Program-made: the position numbers and the translations under genes
Shown: positions 35,235-49,500 of the stretch, one piece after another
How the letters are laid out: each line of letters begins with the position of its first letter
How positions within the stretch are numbered: the first letter of the stretch is position 1
Source of the DNA: Promerops cafer
Taxonomy: Eukaryota; Chordata; Aves; Passeriformes; Nectariniidae
Direction: 5' to 3'
DNA: 64,000 nucleotides
Assembly (NCBI GenBank): GCA_013398275.1
Contig: VZSE01002737.1
Coordinates: 1,288,481-1,352,480 of the forward strand
Notes under the pieces: generated by a model
The model's input: only the letters and a program-made list of their open reading frames with translations
The model's database searches: none
What the model was told of the DNA's origin: nothing

Positions 35235-38200
35235 ACTGTCGGAGCTAGCAGGCCAGTGTGAGCAAAAGGATCTGCAGATGAGAGGATCATGATTTCTGTC
35301 TGGGCATCCTGTTGCATAATTCCTAGTGCTATTCACCCATACCTGTGAAACCCTACAGCTGTGCTAAAGCCATCATTCTTAGTCTTTCGTGCTCAGTCTC
35401 AGGTCCTACAGTGTGATAACAGGCAGTGGGAACAAAGCTATGTTTGGCAATAAATAGCAGTTCTCAGATGGTTGTTTGCAGGGTCCAAGTCCTTCCTCAA
35501 GCTCAATGAAAGGATGTAGGAGCTTGACTATGTTGGTACTATCCAGAGCTGTGTCTATGGGAAAACACTTGTGTATTTTTTCAAAATGCACTGAATGCGA
35601 GATACAGAAGCAGAATGTGATCCTATCCTTTCCTTTCCTTATCTTCCCCCTTCCTACATTCAAGAACAAACCAGCTCATCCTCATGCTTTATTGCTCTAA
35701 AATGCTATTCTGACCTTTCTGATGATATTGTTAAGAACAAAAATCTGTAGTCTGATATATTAAAGTGCTAATGATGCATTAGGAGTCATAAAACTGTATT
35801 AAGTGCATTAAATTTTGAGTAACTCCAGTAAAAGGCGCTGCAAGGGATGGCTAATCACTTCACATTTATGAGTTGTCTTGGAAGTAAATGACAATATCCA
35901 GCTCAATCTGCCCACTGAAATAGCTTGGAAGGGAGATGGCATTGCCTTGCAGTGGAGGGTTGGCAATCTGTGCTTGACTAGTCTGCTCACACCAAAGTGG
36001 CATCGCTCCATGCTTCCAGCAAGCTTGTAATAGATGAATACATGAATGAGCTGCTGGGTAACTGAGATGACCCCCGGGGGCCAGGGGATTCAGGGAAGGA
36101 TAAACATTGCTGACTCAGTTTCTCTTTCTTGTATTACGTATTTTTTTCCAAACTGTGCTTAAGTGATTCCATGTTAAAGTGAGAATATCGGAGTGCCTTT
36201 CTGCATAACTAACAGTAGCAGAGCTATTTGTGTGGGTTTGACTGGCTGGGTTACTTAGGCGTTTTTTTGTTTCCCTGACCTTTCTTTACCTGAAAAAAAA
36301 TGTTACGATCTTGGGATGTGAAAGACTGACTCTTGGTTAGTTGCTGCTAGACCATGCTGAGTCTTTGTATGTTAGAGAGAGGATGGGATCAAACCTCCCT
36401 TGGGGCCAGCCAAGTGATCCACTGAGCCACCGTCACCTTCTGTGCGTATTCAATTAACTGGCCGGTGAAAGTGGGTAGAGGCCTCTGAGGGCTGATGACA
36501 AGATGTGGTCCAGAAAGTTTGGAAATTATTCCAGCTTTAAGAGAAACAGTTTCAGGAGGCTACTTAGCTTTTGCAGGCTTGATTATCTGTAATTTTAACC
36601 ATCTGAACAGATTTGATAAGAAGGGAATTGCAGTTAAATTTAAGCAGGCTTTTGCATTCAGGAATTAAATTTCTGCTGTTCTTTCTTGTAGTGGCTTACT
36701 GACAATTGTCTTGCTAATGCATTTAAATTCTGCTCCTTAAAAATGTATTAACTGGTTTATTTGTAGGAGGTCATCAGTTTCACAATATTGTATAAAACTG
36801 AAACCAAATCCTCCTGTCTGCAGCTGCAGTGTTAAATAGAGCATCATTGTCATGTGGTGAGCATGGCTGTCAAAACACTTCGGTCAAAGTGGGTAACATG
36901 AACAGTTCTTCTACATTAAATATTTATAGAAGAAAATGCAAACTCAGAGGGCTGCCATCAGACAGACATACTGCTTAAATACATTGTTGTGGTGGCGAGG
37001 GCATGCATCTTTGCACTGGCAGCTTTAGGAAGAAGGCAGCAACCTGTTTCTCCTTGCTCATGGGCTCAAGGGTGTGCTTTTTCTGCATGTGAACATATAT
37101 GAAAAGGAACTGGAAATTTAAAATTTCGAAAGGAAAACAATAGCTCTGCACAAGTGATTTGGCTGCCAGCATCCCCCAAAATGGTCTGTTCTGCTACAGC
37201 AGCCACAGAAGAGAGCAGCACAAGCCTCTCTTGTGTGCCTGGCCTCAAGGGCCAGCACGTCTTTATTTCAGGCCCTCTGGTGCAAACAGGTGGTGAACTA
37301 CAAGTGGCGAGATGCTGAGGAGAAAACCATGTAATTAAATCTGGCGCTGTAGTATGATAAATCTCCCTTGTATTCTTTAGCTTTCTAGACGCCTTTGGAG
37401 CAGTACACAATGGCTGTGATTAATGACTGTTGTATTGTCTTAAATAATAAGCTTGAGCCTTTGGATAGGTGACATAATTTAGCCATAATGAGCGTCAGCT
37501 TCATGTGTTTGATCTCAATGCTTTGAATTTCAGTGTCGTTGTTGCCATGTCCTTGAGAGATTGTTTTATGCTGAAGAAAACCAGTAAAGGAGGGGGATGG
37601 GGAGCAATTTTTATGAGGGTGTGAAGAATCCAACCAAACTGTTGCTCTGAGGACGCTGACTTTCTTGTTGTCTCTTGTTTTTAGATATGGGAGATGAAAG
37701 TGATTTGAATTGTTCATAAACTGGACTCACTGCTATTGAGAGAGGTCTTTTCTTTGATAAAAGTATTCCTTGCTGGGAGGTGTCTGCTGAGAGTACCAGT
37801 GATGGATGGGTGTTTCCTTTTGTGTGTCAAGATGCACCAAATAGCCATAGCAGGGAAAAGGCATTTTGATCCTTTCCACATCATCGCCTCGTCCATCACC
37901 ACCTCAGCAGGCTTCTCTGTTGTTTTCTCCCTTGACTGAAGGCAGCAATTCTTTGATATGAGCTCCTGTGTCTTCACATTGCCTAGATTCAGCTGCCAGA
38001 CAAGAAAAAACATTATATTATCTTCCTTGCAGTACCTGTGAAGAGCTTTCCTCATCTCTGTGCTGTGTATCTGCACAGCACTTCAGCAGAACTGGAAAGG
38101 GAGGGCTGAGAAACTACAAAGCACATCAGACCTAATTATTCAGCCAGCATAAGGGCCTTTCTTTCCTGCTTGGGGTATTCACTTTTGCCTGTGTGGGTAG

Positions 38201-41200
38201 TTTGACTGACAGAGCGTGCTGATCCCAAAGCCACTGCACTGCGCCATATAAATGCTCCAACCCCAAATCCATCCTCCTTTGGGCAGCCTGGCCCAAGGGG
38301 GCAGTCCTCATGGCAGGGCTCGTCAGCAGAGGGTCAGTGCAGGCTCTCCCCTTTGTCTTTATTTTTGCAGGGATGGTGGGGAAAGGGATTTAAAATCCCT
38401 CACCCTTTCCTAGTAAGCCTGACTCATTTTGTTTGGTTTGGCGTTGTGGTAGAAAGAAACATAATGGATTTGTTAGGGTCAGTGCTTCACAATGTGACGG
38501 TTGACTTTGATGGGCAATAGGGTCTAGTTTGCCACTCCAGACAAAGGATTTGTAGGTCTTGCAGGCTGCCATCTGTTTCTAAAAGCAAGTTTTTGTGGAG
38601 AAGTGATGCAGCTTGCATGCTGAAAAAGTTGGGGTCTTTCTCTTGAGAACTGCTGTGCCCTTACATTTGAGCTTTTAATTTCAAAACAAAACACAGTTTA
38701 TTAATACCTTGTGCCATCCCTCAGGCAAGCTGAACATCCAAACAGCATTAGTGATGTGTTGACGTCTTCTAGAATATTTGTATTTTAGAATGCATGCACT
38801 GATCCCTAGAGTGGGCTCTATTCTTTTCTTTAGCCCCCACCCAAACTCTGAAATGCAACATCTGGCTGCATTCAGGTTGTTTGTCTTTATTCTGCTACAT
38901 AAGCATATGAGGCACAGATTGGAGAAGAAATAATGTTCAGCTTTCTTGTGATTTTTCTCTTGTGCTGAAGTTTTGTCTTGTGTTCCCTTAAAAACAACAG
39001 AAAAGCAGTTGATCATCTTCTGCCCCTATAATCCAGAGTGGAAATTCCTGCTTTCCTGCGGTGAGTCTGCTGCAGAGTCTCTTAAATAAAGTGTCCAGCT
39101 GACCTGTAGGGCTTAGACATGCTGACAAATACGGTCTATTTATGTGCTGTGCGTTAACCTGTTAATGGATTGTTTCTATGTATAACTACTGGAGGAAGCA
39201 CAGAGCTGCACAATCCAGGTCTGGAGGGCAGGAAGACGTCCTGCTGCAGGACTTAGCAAATGTAACTAGTAAAGCCTCTGCAGTTTTCTTGTTTACAGCT
39301 GGAGATGAACAGGACCTCCAGGACTATAGAGAGATCCTGCATTCTGGTCCTGCCCATTTGTTTAGCCCATTGCTGTCCTGGTGCAGTCCTTCCTAGCACT
39401 TTTACAGTGCATTTTTCTTTTTTATTAAGGGGAGTGACTGGTGTGGCTGCTGTAGCTGTGCAGGTACACAGGAGCATCACTAAAAATGGGGCTGAAAGTA
39501 CCATGTTGTGACAAGTGAGTTAATATGCTGCTGCTGAATGTCATATTAAGACTGTGGTGGCAGCCAAAGGAAACTGGCACCTTCCCTTTGCCCCCAAACA
39601 CAGCAGCCCAAGGCGTGCCTCTGCAGACATCCCGAGCATCTCGTCAGTCTCCTGCAAACCAGTGTTTGCCAGCCACTGGCACAGAGCTGGCAGGCTGCAC
39701 TGGGACTTGTGCTCTCACTGCCAAAGTGCTGTGTTCCTGGAATTAACCTGTTCTCCTGACTTCCTCCCAGCCCTGGCAAGTGGCTCGGTGCTGGGGGCTG
39801 GCGAGGGAGAGGGGGCTTGCTGGCTTCCCTGCCCTGCTGGGCAGAAGGAAGCACAGTCATCAGCTGGCAAGCAGCACGACCAGCTCTGGTTCCCTGCCCT
39901 GGCTTTCCTCACAGCACTGTGCCTGAGCCAGCGCTGTGCAGGCAGCGGTGAAAAGAGGAATTTTTTTGGGGGGGGGAATTAAAGGAGTAAAATGACTGTC
40001 TTTGATGTGGTGGCCTGGTTCTGTACTAAGCTTTCTGCTGCAGGAGCTGACAGCCTATCCCTCTGCCAAATTTTCCTCTGAAGGGTGGAAAATGCTACTG
40101 ACAAAGACCTGAGGCCCAGAAAAGTGGCATACCTGGTCAATAGGATTAATTTAAATAAAGGGGTACCTGGCTGTCATATGAAGATGAGAGCTGATCCATA
40201 GTAGGTAGTCTAAACACAAGCTGCTTCTACTGATTCAGGCTCCTAGGTCCTCTACCTGGCTGTTTTGTGGAATTTAAATAGTTTGCCAAGGAAAGGCTTG
40301 TCATGTCCGGATATGTAATCTAGACAGCTTTGGATAGCTGATGCTGATGATTTTCTTTGGAGACGTGATGATGGTTCAATCATCAAATATATGTCCCAGG
40401 GGTGAGCCCATCCAGCTACCTCTAAACTCCTTTCAAGCAGCAGAAAAGCTTCTGTCTCCTTTTAGGTGCAGCAGGGGGATGGTGTCAAGCCCTAACACCT
40501 ATATGGGACCCTTGTAAATATGCTTCAGGAAGCCCATAATTTTCATGCAGTTAATTTTAAATTTCCAAAGCTGAGACTTTCTTGACTCTCTTTCACTAAA
40601 ATACAGGGTGACACAGAAGCTTCACAGAAGTACAGTCATTAGCTTAAGAGGATCAGATAAAAATTGAAAGGGTTTTGTTTAAGAAAAATGTGGATCAAGT
40701 ACTTCTAGGTAGCTGTGTTATGATTATATCTAAAATTAGTATTGAGTTTGAGAAGCCAACAAGTTCTTTATGGTCCATTTGTGGACTCCAGGTTTTTGGC
40801 AGTGTGTGTATACTGCAGCTTTGGAGCTATCAGATTTATTGAAGTGGTACGTGTATGACCCTCAGTATCTTTTCTGTGTAGTCTTTGTATTTTCTACACC
40901 TTAAGAATGAGAAAAAAGGGGGAGTTGCAGGGAATAAACTTCTGAAGAGTGAGGACAAAAATTGTGGGATTGTCATTTGTAGAAACAGCAGTTGATTTAG
41001 TCAGTTTAGCCAAAGAATCTTTGGCTCTATCAGAGAAGAACTTTTTCTGCTGTACTTAATTGAATTTGCCAAGCTGGAACAAGCCCTGGCATAGCAGTTC
41101 CAACCCCTGCCTTTGCTAGTCAGCAGAGCTCAGAGCTGCAGAGAAGTGATGAGAAACGCTGAGCAAATGCTGCGTGAACTGGAAAGGCAGCACTGAAATG

Positions 41201-42434
41201 CCTTCTTGACCTGGTGGTGATGGTCATTTCCTCCTTCTGAGTCAATTTGGGACATGTGGCACGTGTCCAAGACACAGAAATGAGTTGTGTTCCGCAGGGA
41301 TTCTCTTCCCTGCAGAGGTCTGTGCGTGCACTCAGCGCCGTCCGCGCGGGCGCCTGTGCAAGACGAGCTGTGCTCTGGAGAATGCATCTGATCTGATCAA
41401 GCCTCTGTGGAGCAGGAAAACTCAGATTAATTGGGAGCTGCAAGAGAAAAGCAGGAGTTTTTACATACCATTACAAAGGAGCATTACTTTTGTCTGGAAG
41501 CAGAAGGGTTATAGTGGAGGAGCCTAAATCCTAAATTTGAGTCCTGATGTGGCATTTACTGTAGGTCCTGAGGAGCTTTATGTTCTGTCATCCCTACAGT
41601 CTACTGGAAAAAATGTGTTATTTGTACAGTGAAATCAGGCAATGAAAGCATTGCCTATGGAAGCTGCTGTTATTTGCACATACAACTGGATGGTTCTGAA
41701 CCAGTTCAGTGCTGAGTAGTCCCAGCCTGCCTAGTGAGATAGTGGGGAGCTACCATCCTACCAAATTAGTTATTATTTGAATCGGGAAGGAGAGGAGTGG
41801 TGTGCAAATGAATGCCTTCCATTTGAGTTCATTTGGATGTAGGAGCTGCTGGTTTTTGTTTGATAAACTTGATAAACCTCATCTGCTGTAACAGTGATTT
41901 CAATTGGAGGAAGATAAATTGAGGTGGAGAAGGAAATTGTAGGGCACAGGCTCAAGCCTGAGCAGGAAGGTTGCTTTAATAACCTTGTCAAATGCATGTT
42001 GCTCTGGTTCAGGGTAAATGCCAATTCTTCAAAGTTCTTAAGGTAAAAAAGACAGAGACCTCACTTTTTCAGGTATATTTGTATATAATATTTGAATACA
42101 TTTGAGATGCCTCTGAAAAGCAAGCCCAGTATCAACCAACCGAGCAACACAGAAGACTGTGCCACTTCCTTGAGAAAACAGGCAGACTCTCTGCTGGGTT
42201 TGTTTTCCCAGTCCTGGAATGAGAGCTTTCTGTTTGTGCTATCCAAAATGCCGATTAGTAAGATGCCCTGAAAAAAAGGAGGAATTTAATGCAGTAAGAG
42301 TGGTGTAGTTTATCTGTGGTTGTGGGTGTGCCCCTTTGGGTGTGTGAGATTCCTGCCCTGGATTAAGGGTGATGGTGTGTGCTTCTGTTGGACCCAGAGG
42401 AAATGACTTCCAAGTGCATTGAATAGTGTTGGGG

Positions 42435-42455
42435 GTGTGTGTGTGTGTGTGTGTG
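42435..42455. repeat. GT microsatellite
   Basis: About ten perfect GT dinucleotides, preceded by a short G run. Confidence 0.92.
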
Positions 42456-43570
42456 AAGAATAAAAGGCAATGAGCAGAAGTCTTTTTCTAACTTAAGGTA
42501 AGTTTCACTTTTATTTGATGCACTGCACTAAAATAGCCCAGATACAAAGCTTGAGGATAAAATGCACACGAAAGCTGGAATACAGACTACTGTTTGGAAA
42601 AGCTAAGTTGCAGAAATTTGTGGAGAACAAGAAGTCTGTAGCCTAAGAAATAAGCAAAACCAGCAGGAGACCTGATAGCTTTTTTTAGGTTTTAAGGCAA
42701 GAAAGATTATCAAACAGAAGTGATGAGTTAGGGGTGCTGAAAGTCAAGGCAAAGATGCACAGTGCCTGAGAAGCTGAGGGCGGTGGTGCCTCCACATCAG
42801 CAGAGAACTGTGTGTACAGATGCATGTGCAGATCAAGTTACTCTTTCCCATCACAGAAGAACCCCAGGTAACCTGGTTTGTTAGAAGAGGGAGTTTCTGC
42901 AGGCTCACAGCTCTCTGAGACCCTTTTCCACTCATTAGATGGCAATTCACTGGATTTTTCTGACTGCCCTAAATGAGAGACAATGATCTGCATGGCCAAT
43001 AGGGACAGCTTCAAGAATCCTGGAAACCTGATGGCTTCTTGTGTGCATTTTTTCTACACCAGATCAGAGGACTGTAGTAAGGTGTCCTGTCAGTGATCTG
43101 AGTGAAGGAGCCTGCTTCATTTGGTGCCAGGGCTCTTGCAGATGATGAATGTGCAGTGGCTTTTATTATTTTTTTTTTTTTGTGCCAGATAACAACCAAT
43201 TCTAATGCTTGTTGAAGAGCCTCATTATTCCACAGGTCCTAGTGTTTCACCTGGAGTGATCTTCTAAATCTCTCCAAACTTTTCACTTATCCTAGCAGAA
43301 GGAATTTTGACATCTTTTTCCCTCATTCTGTCCCTCAGTTCGCTAACAGAAAGTTGTGAAAATATGACACAAGAACTCACTTTTTTTGTGTGTGATTGTG
43401 TATGGTCATGATAAATCAAGGTAATGTTCTTAACTTTCTTAAGGCTCTGAATATAAAATCCATATTTCAAAATCTATGAGGTAAGAAGTAAAAAGACATA
43501 AATGGGAAGTGCTTTCGATAAATGTTTCTAAGAGGATTTGTTAAGATAGATGGCATATAGGGATTACCTC

Positions 43571-43590
43571 ATATATGTATATATATGTAT
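43571..43590. repeat. Two perfect copies of a 10-base AT-rich unit
   Basis: ATATATGTAT occurs twice in tandem, in an AT-rich setting. Confidence 0.85.
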
Positions 43591-46500
43591 ATTTGTACTA
43601 CAAGATGAACTAATGTTAAACCTCTGACAGAAAAAAATCACAGTATTTCTTAAATGGGTACAGCATTTACATTTTTCTTGTGATATGGCTCTGATGTGGA
43701 GTCATTTTCCCAAGCTTATTCAGAAAGCTGGGGAAGCATGAGCTCAGTTACATCCAAGTTCAGTAAAACATTCAGTGAAATTAGAAGCAACTCATGGCTG
43801 ACAGCAGCCCTTTTTCCTTTCTCTTTGAGGCTTCCAAGCAGGCAGCGTGTTGTCAGCCAAGGTGGTGGTTTTCAGGGCTGCATCATCTTTGTCCTTATGT
43901 TGCAGATACCACACAGTTCTGCAAGGTGATGGATGGCTTCTGAAACAGGCTGCACAAGCTGTCCTGCTGTTGGAGCAGTGAGTGAGGACAGAGCTGGCCA
44001 TTTTGGGGCAGTGGTGATGCTTACTGCAGCACTGACAAAGCACTGGCTGCAGGAACAGCCATCATGACAAATTCTAGGGAGATGTGTGACTTGATGGTGG
44101 CTGTCCCATCTGGTGACACTTAACTGCACAAACAGACTTAGCCAAACTATCATGCTGAAAATTTCATGGGGAGCATGGAACAGATTTTGACAATTTTCAG
44201 AATCTTTGTCTGTTCACTGGTGTCTGAAATGCTTTCCTTCAAAAACAATTTTCAAAAGAAATTTTCCTATCCTCCAATCCTTGGTATATTGGAGTATTAA
44301 CAAAACGGAGGGATTTATCTTGGGGTCTCTAAGCCTGTTTTGCAAGGAGAGGTGTGGTGGAAGAGGCTTCCAAGGACTTGCTCTGGCAGTAGGTACCTTT
44401 CAGAAGAGAACTTCTGTGTGAAATTCATCTTCACAATACTTAACCGGGAAAGGTCTTACCATTCTATGCCTTCTCTTTTACCTTGATACATCTCTGAAGA
44501 AAAGTAGTTTCCTTTTTGAAAGGAATTTAATCCAATTTAATGCAAGACAAGTAATCGTAGTTGTCATATGTTGTATTCCTGGGCCATATTTAACCCGTAT
44601 TACTGAGTTAAACTCTGTTGGAAGGCTGAATTAAAAACTAAGATGTCTCACTCAAGCAATCCCATGTGTTTATTAAGTAGTTTGAGCTACAGATGCTGTT
44701 CTGTGCTGCATATCCATGTCTGTGTAGAGTGGCAAAGAGTCAGCCTAGTGCCAGAGATGGCTCAGAGTGCTGTTATCCCCTAATGGTGGTTAACTCTTAT
44801 GTGGGAATTCCTGTCCAGGTCAGGTGTATTCTCCATCTTGTCTAACAGCTGGTATATGCTGTTGCTGTGCAGTGTGATTCATGGACGGTGTTACGAAATA
44901 ACTCCCCTGCAGGGAACACATCTTCATGGTAACCCTTTGGAAAGGCTGATTTCCATACTGAAATAGTAGGGAGCTTGTGTGTGTGTGCACGTGCATCCTT
45001 CTGCTGAGCTCATTATGCTGTCATGGCAGACATGGGCAATGGCTTTTCACTCTCTACTGATATCAAAGTGAGATTTTGTTTTGCTGTCCTCCTTGTGCAC
45101 TCAGAGTTCTTCTCTTCATGATCATCCCCAGCATGTTAAATACTTCGGCTGACGGCTGTGTAACTTTGTTCAGTTTGTTTGATGGATGGGATTTGTCCCC
45201 ATCACTATATGACCTCTCTATTGCAACTTGTAGCCTTATTTTAGAAAGTGGTTTAGACAGTTTAGAGGGGGAGGGAACAACAGAGCTTCTGATGACATTT
45301 TTGGAAGTGAGAGAGAGGAGAACGTAGTTATTTGGATTGCTTCTTTGAGGCTGCCAGATTAACTTTCTGAAGACTCCCAAAGCAGGCAGATTTGGCATTT
45401 TTAAAGAATATGCTTACTGCCCTTTTACACAGTATTAGGAAACTGTTCCATCTCAGGAAGATGCTGGACCTCTCCGGTAGTCTAATAAATTGTAGCTGCA
45501 GTGTGTGCATTGCCCCAAAAGGAACTTGGTGTACCCTGCCCTCTTGGAAACCTGTCTCAAGTGGTACAGCAGTCTCCCAGTGCATGATTACTCATGCTTA
45601 ACAAGCTGTGGTCCTTCAAACAGAGGCAAGAATATGAAGAAATAAAATATTAAGGAGTCTGACGCTCAGCACAATCATTGCTTTAATCAAAACTGCCGTC
45701 CTCCACAAAAACCGGCTGAAACAAAGTGATGGACTCATCACTATGGATTTAATTCATTTCCAAATGATTCCATCAATACGTTGATCTTTGATGTATGCAT
45801 TTTATCCAGTTCATTTGTTATGCAGCTTTTCTCACCAGACAGTCTCAGTCCTTTACAGGAAGCAACTTGGTATGGCAAAACTTAGTTTTTATCAGTGGTT
45901 TTTTACATGTCTGCCGATGAAGTGTACATGTAGCTGATTACAGATCTCTAATTTGGGCTTGCCTAAATAGAAAATTCCTCATAGGGTTCCCAGAATCCTT
46001 CTAGGAAGAGCTAAAAGAGCCTCTAGGTCCCATTTTAATTTGCAGTTTTGTGTTGTGGCTGGCTGAGGGCTCAGCAGATCTTCACCTCTAAGCACCTGGG
46101 AAGAGTGGCAGTAGCATTGGTGCGCAGTATCTGTGGGATCGAGGGTGCAGAAAGTCCTCTTGCCAAAACTCTTTTAACAAAGGAGATAAGAAGTAATTTG
46201 GCTCTTTATGGAAAGTTTAAGGTCCCCCTGTCTGTGATGGTTGCTTACAGCAAGTCTCTTGTGGAAGAAAAGAAGGTGGGTGGGAAATCTCTTTGGAAGT
46301 TGTGTGAGCACATGGCATGTCTGGGTCTGGATGCTGTGTATGATTTCTGAGTAGCAGCTCCTGGCCCAGTCGTCACTGATGAAAAGATTAAATATCCTTA
46401 TGGTGTAAAACATCAGTTGATGTCTCTTTTCAGTGTCATCATATAGTTTGTTTTCCGAGGCTTCAGTTTAGAAGGACAAACCTTTTGGTTGTAATGTAAG

Positions 46501-49500
46501 GCCAGTAGTGGCTCTAAGGGGCTGTGTGAAAGAGTGCATTCTCCTAGGGCAGGAGGCAGGTCACTGCTTTGCTGTGTCTTGCAGAACTGCAGTATCTGGC
46601 TGAATAGAAGGCTTTTGCAGGTTGTATAAAGTATTTGGTAGGGCATGGCACAAGATAATGCAGCACATTGTGAAATATTGATGTAGAACTTAAAATCTTG
46701 CTTTAAAAACTTGTTAAACTTTAATTACAACAAACACGGCCGCGCCACCACATTAAAATGTTAGAACTCGATGTTCAGTGTGTGAGTTCATGCAGGCAAA
46801 GATCATCCTGAAATATACATGTGAACAGGATTTCCCCTGCCCTTCCTCTTCAGAAGAGTAGGGATGAAGCATCAGAAAGTAAAGTGTGACATCAGCAGTG
46901 CCAGGCACAGCAACATGCATGGATTTAAGTCACTAGGTTCATGTCTAGAAAAGAGCTTGCCCCCAGGAAGTAAAAAGCAATTGTTCATCACTTTCTTAAT
47001 GGGGCTCATAAATCTGTGTGATCTAAGGAAAGCTGCAGAGCTCAAGAGGAACCTTAATTCTGTAATGCAGGTACAGGTTCAACATGAGATTGAAGTCCCT
47101 GTCCACACTCCCAGGAATTGTCCCCATGTTTTACCCAGCTGAAGATTGGGCCACGTATTTCACCTGGCAATGTTGAGCTCATCCCAGTGAGGTGACTGTG
47201 TCACTGGGGAACTGAGGAGGTAGTCACCTTACAGTTCTTGTCTGTGGCAATTTTACAAGCCTTCTGGCTTAGCCAGGCATGATGTTTTTCCTTTACTAAA
47301 GTGTTGTCAAAGGCATGGCATCATTTGAAGCACTCCTTAATCCTCAGTGAAGGACTGGGGGTAGTGATTGTCTTGGCCATGCTTTGGAGCACCCCGTTTG
47401 CAGCTGGGTGATCCACACACGGAGAACTCAAGCACTGTTCGTACATCTCCAAAGGGCCTGTTTGTCTTGGTTGCAGCAATTATTCAATAATGAATACATT
47501 TTTTAAAAAAACAAGAAAATGTCCCTAGCTTGTCACAGGGATGGCTTTTCTAAAGCAGTGAAGAGCCTCAGGCTCTTCAGGTGCTCTCAGCATAGTAGTT
47601 GCCTTGGTATAAATTATAAAAGCAATTATGTCCAATAACAGTGTATGACTGGACTGCCTTTGCAGTGTGTGGGAGGGAGGGGAGAAATGAGCAGTGTCCT
47701 CCTAAGAGGGAGTTGCTGGCTACACGTTTGGAAAACCCCACAATTCCTCCTTCGTAAGCCAGCTTTTGGTAAGGTAGCTACAGGAACCTTTTTTCAAAAA
47801 GAGGTAATTAAATATTTTTCATCATTCCACATTTCAGGTTGGTTTTCACTTATCTCATTCTTACCTTCCTGTCTTCAGTGTCCTAGCAGTTTTCTTTTGC
47901 ACGTTTGGAGCCTCAAGTTCTAGAGAACGTCTGTCTTTTATTTCCATTTTTTGAACCAGTGCTCATTGAAATCCTTTTTCCTTGAAATAAAATTTCCATG
48001 CTTGAGAAATTTAAGACTTTTTTTTTGCCTGCAAAACCAGAGACAGTTTTCCTGAACTGTTTAAAGCTGGTGTTGCTTGCTTTCTTTTCTTCATATCCTC
48101 CCCATCCTCCAGGTGTCTTTTTAACAGAAGAGGCTGAAAACACCTCCGAGGCATCAGCCTCCCATGGAACCCCCTGGAGCTTGTGGAGATTTTTATATCG
48201 TAATTAACGTGCAGATGTTTAACATGAAAATTTTATCTGTGGATCTGAACGTAGCATAATTTACCATGCATAAATAAAGCAGGGACAGGGCTTTGCAATA
48301 ATAATGAGACTTGTTAATAAAAAAAAGAAGTGAAAACCTGGAACAGAGATGTCCAAGTGTTTGTGGCACTCACAATGAAGTGAATTGACTCAGCTGCACA
48401 GGTGTTTAGAACAAGGACAGAGGAAATAGAAAACTTTGATTTCTCTCCTAAAATAAAGCCAAAATTAACAAGCACAGCTTGTGGTACCTTTTTATAGCCA
48501 ATACAAACCTTCTTGGTAGAACACCTGGAGTCTCCTCTCAGCAGTCCAGCCAGTAAAGGCTGCTAGCTCTGGGCTGGTTGGGAAAAGCTCCCAGTGACAC
48601 AAGTGAATGTTTTATTCAGTTTCTCTAATGCTACAAAGATCATAGTTCTGAAGCTCTGATTAGAGATGGGCAATATTATACAAGAGAATGTAAACATACT
48701 GGAAGTTTTCCATGTTATTTACCACATCAGCTGTACTTTTGGAGGGAGCCATGTGATCCCAAACACGCCTGAAAATCTGATTGCTACAGGCAAAGCAGAG
48801 AGTGGCCTGTGGGAACAAAGTCTCAGCATTGGCTAAAAGTGAATGTGTGCAAGACAGACTGAAGAGTGTGTCTGAGCAGCAGCAATAGACAGAAAATTGT
48901 AAATAAGCCAGTGAAATGGTAATGAGTAAAGTTACAAGAAAAAGTATCTGGATGTGTCTGATCCTTGATAAATACTTGACAAGAGATGCTAAGACAGCCC
49001 TGAGAACAGAATATTCATCTCTTCCTGCCTCTTCCCCAGCCAGAGCCTGTGGAACAGGAGCAGGGATAAGAAATTAAGCAGAAGATTGCAGCCACTTTAG
49101 GGACAGCACATCCTATTGCCTCAAATGAAGCTTCAGTAACCATCTATATACATTTTATATTCTGCTTCATCTCGCATGTGGTCTCGCAGAGATCCCATAA
49201 TTTTTGTAACTGCTTGAAAAATGTCAATACTCTTTCTGAATTGAGGCAGTAAATTAAACAGATAAGTACCGAAAGATTAGTTACTTTTTCTTTAGATTAT
49301 GGGCATAATAATAATTTAAAAGTTACTGTTTCACTAATCTATGAAAAATGGACATTATGCTTTCCCATAATGTACAGGCCTGTCCATGAACCTGTTCCCA
49401 TATGGTTTTTTTGTTCAGTTGTTTATTGTGATACAGTGTTTTAAACAGCTGTTGCTGAATAATTGAATGTGTCTCCAACTCTGTTTTCAGATGAGTCTTA

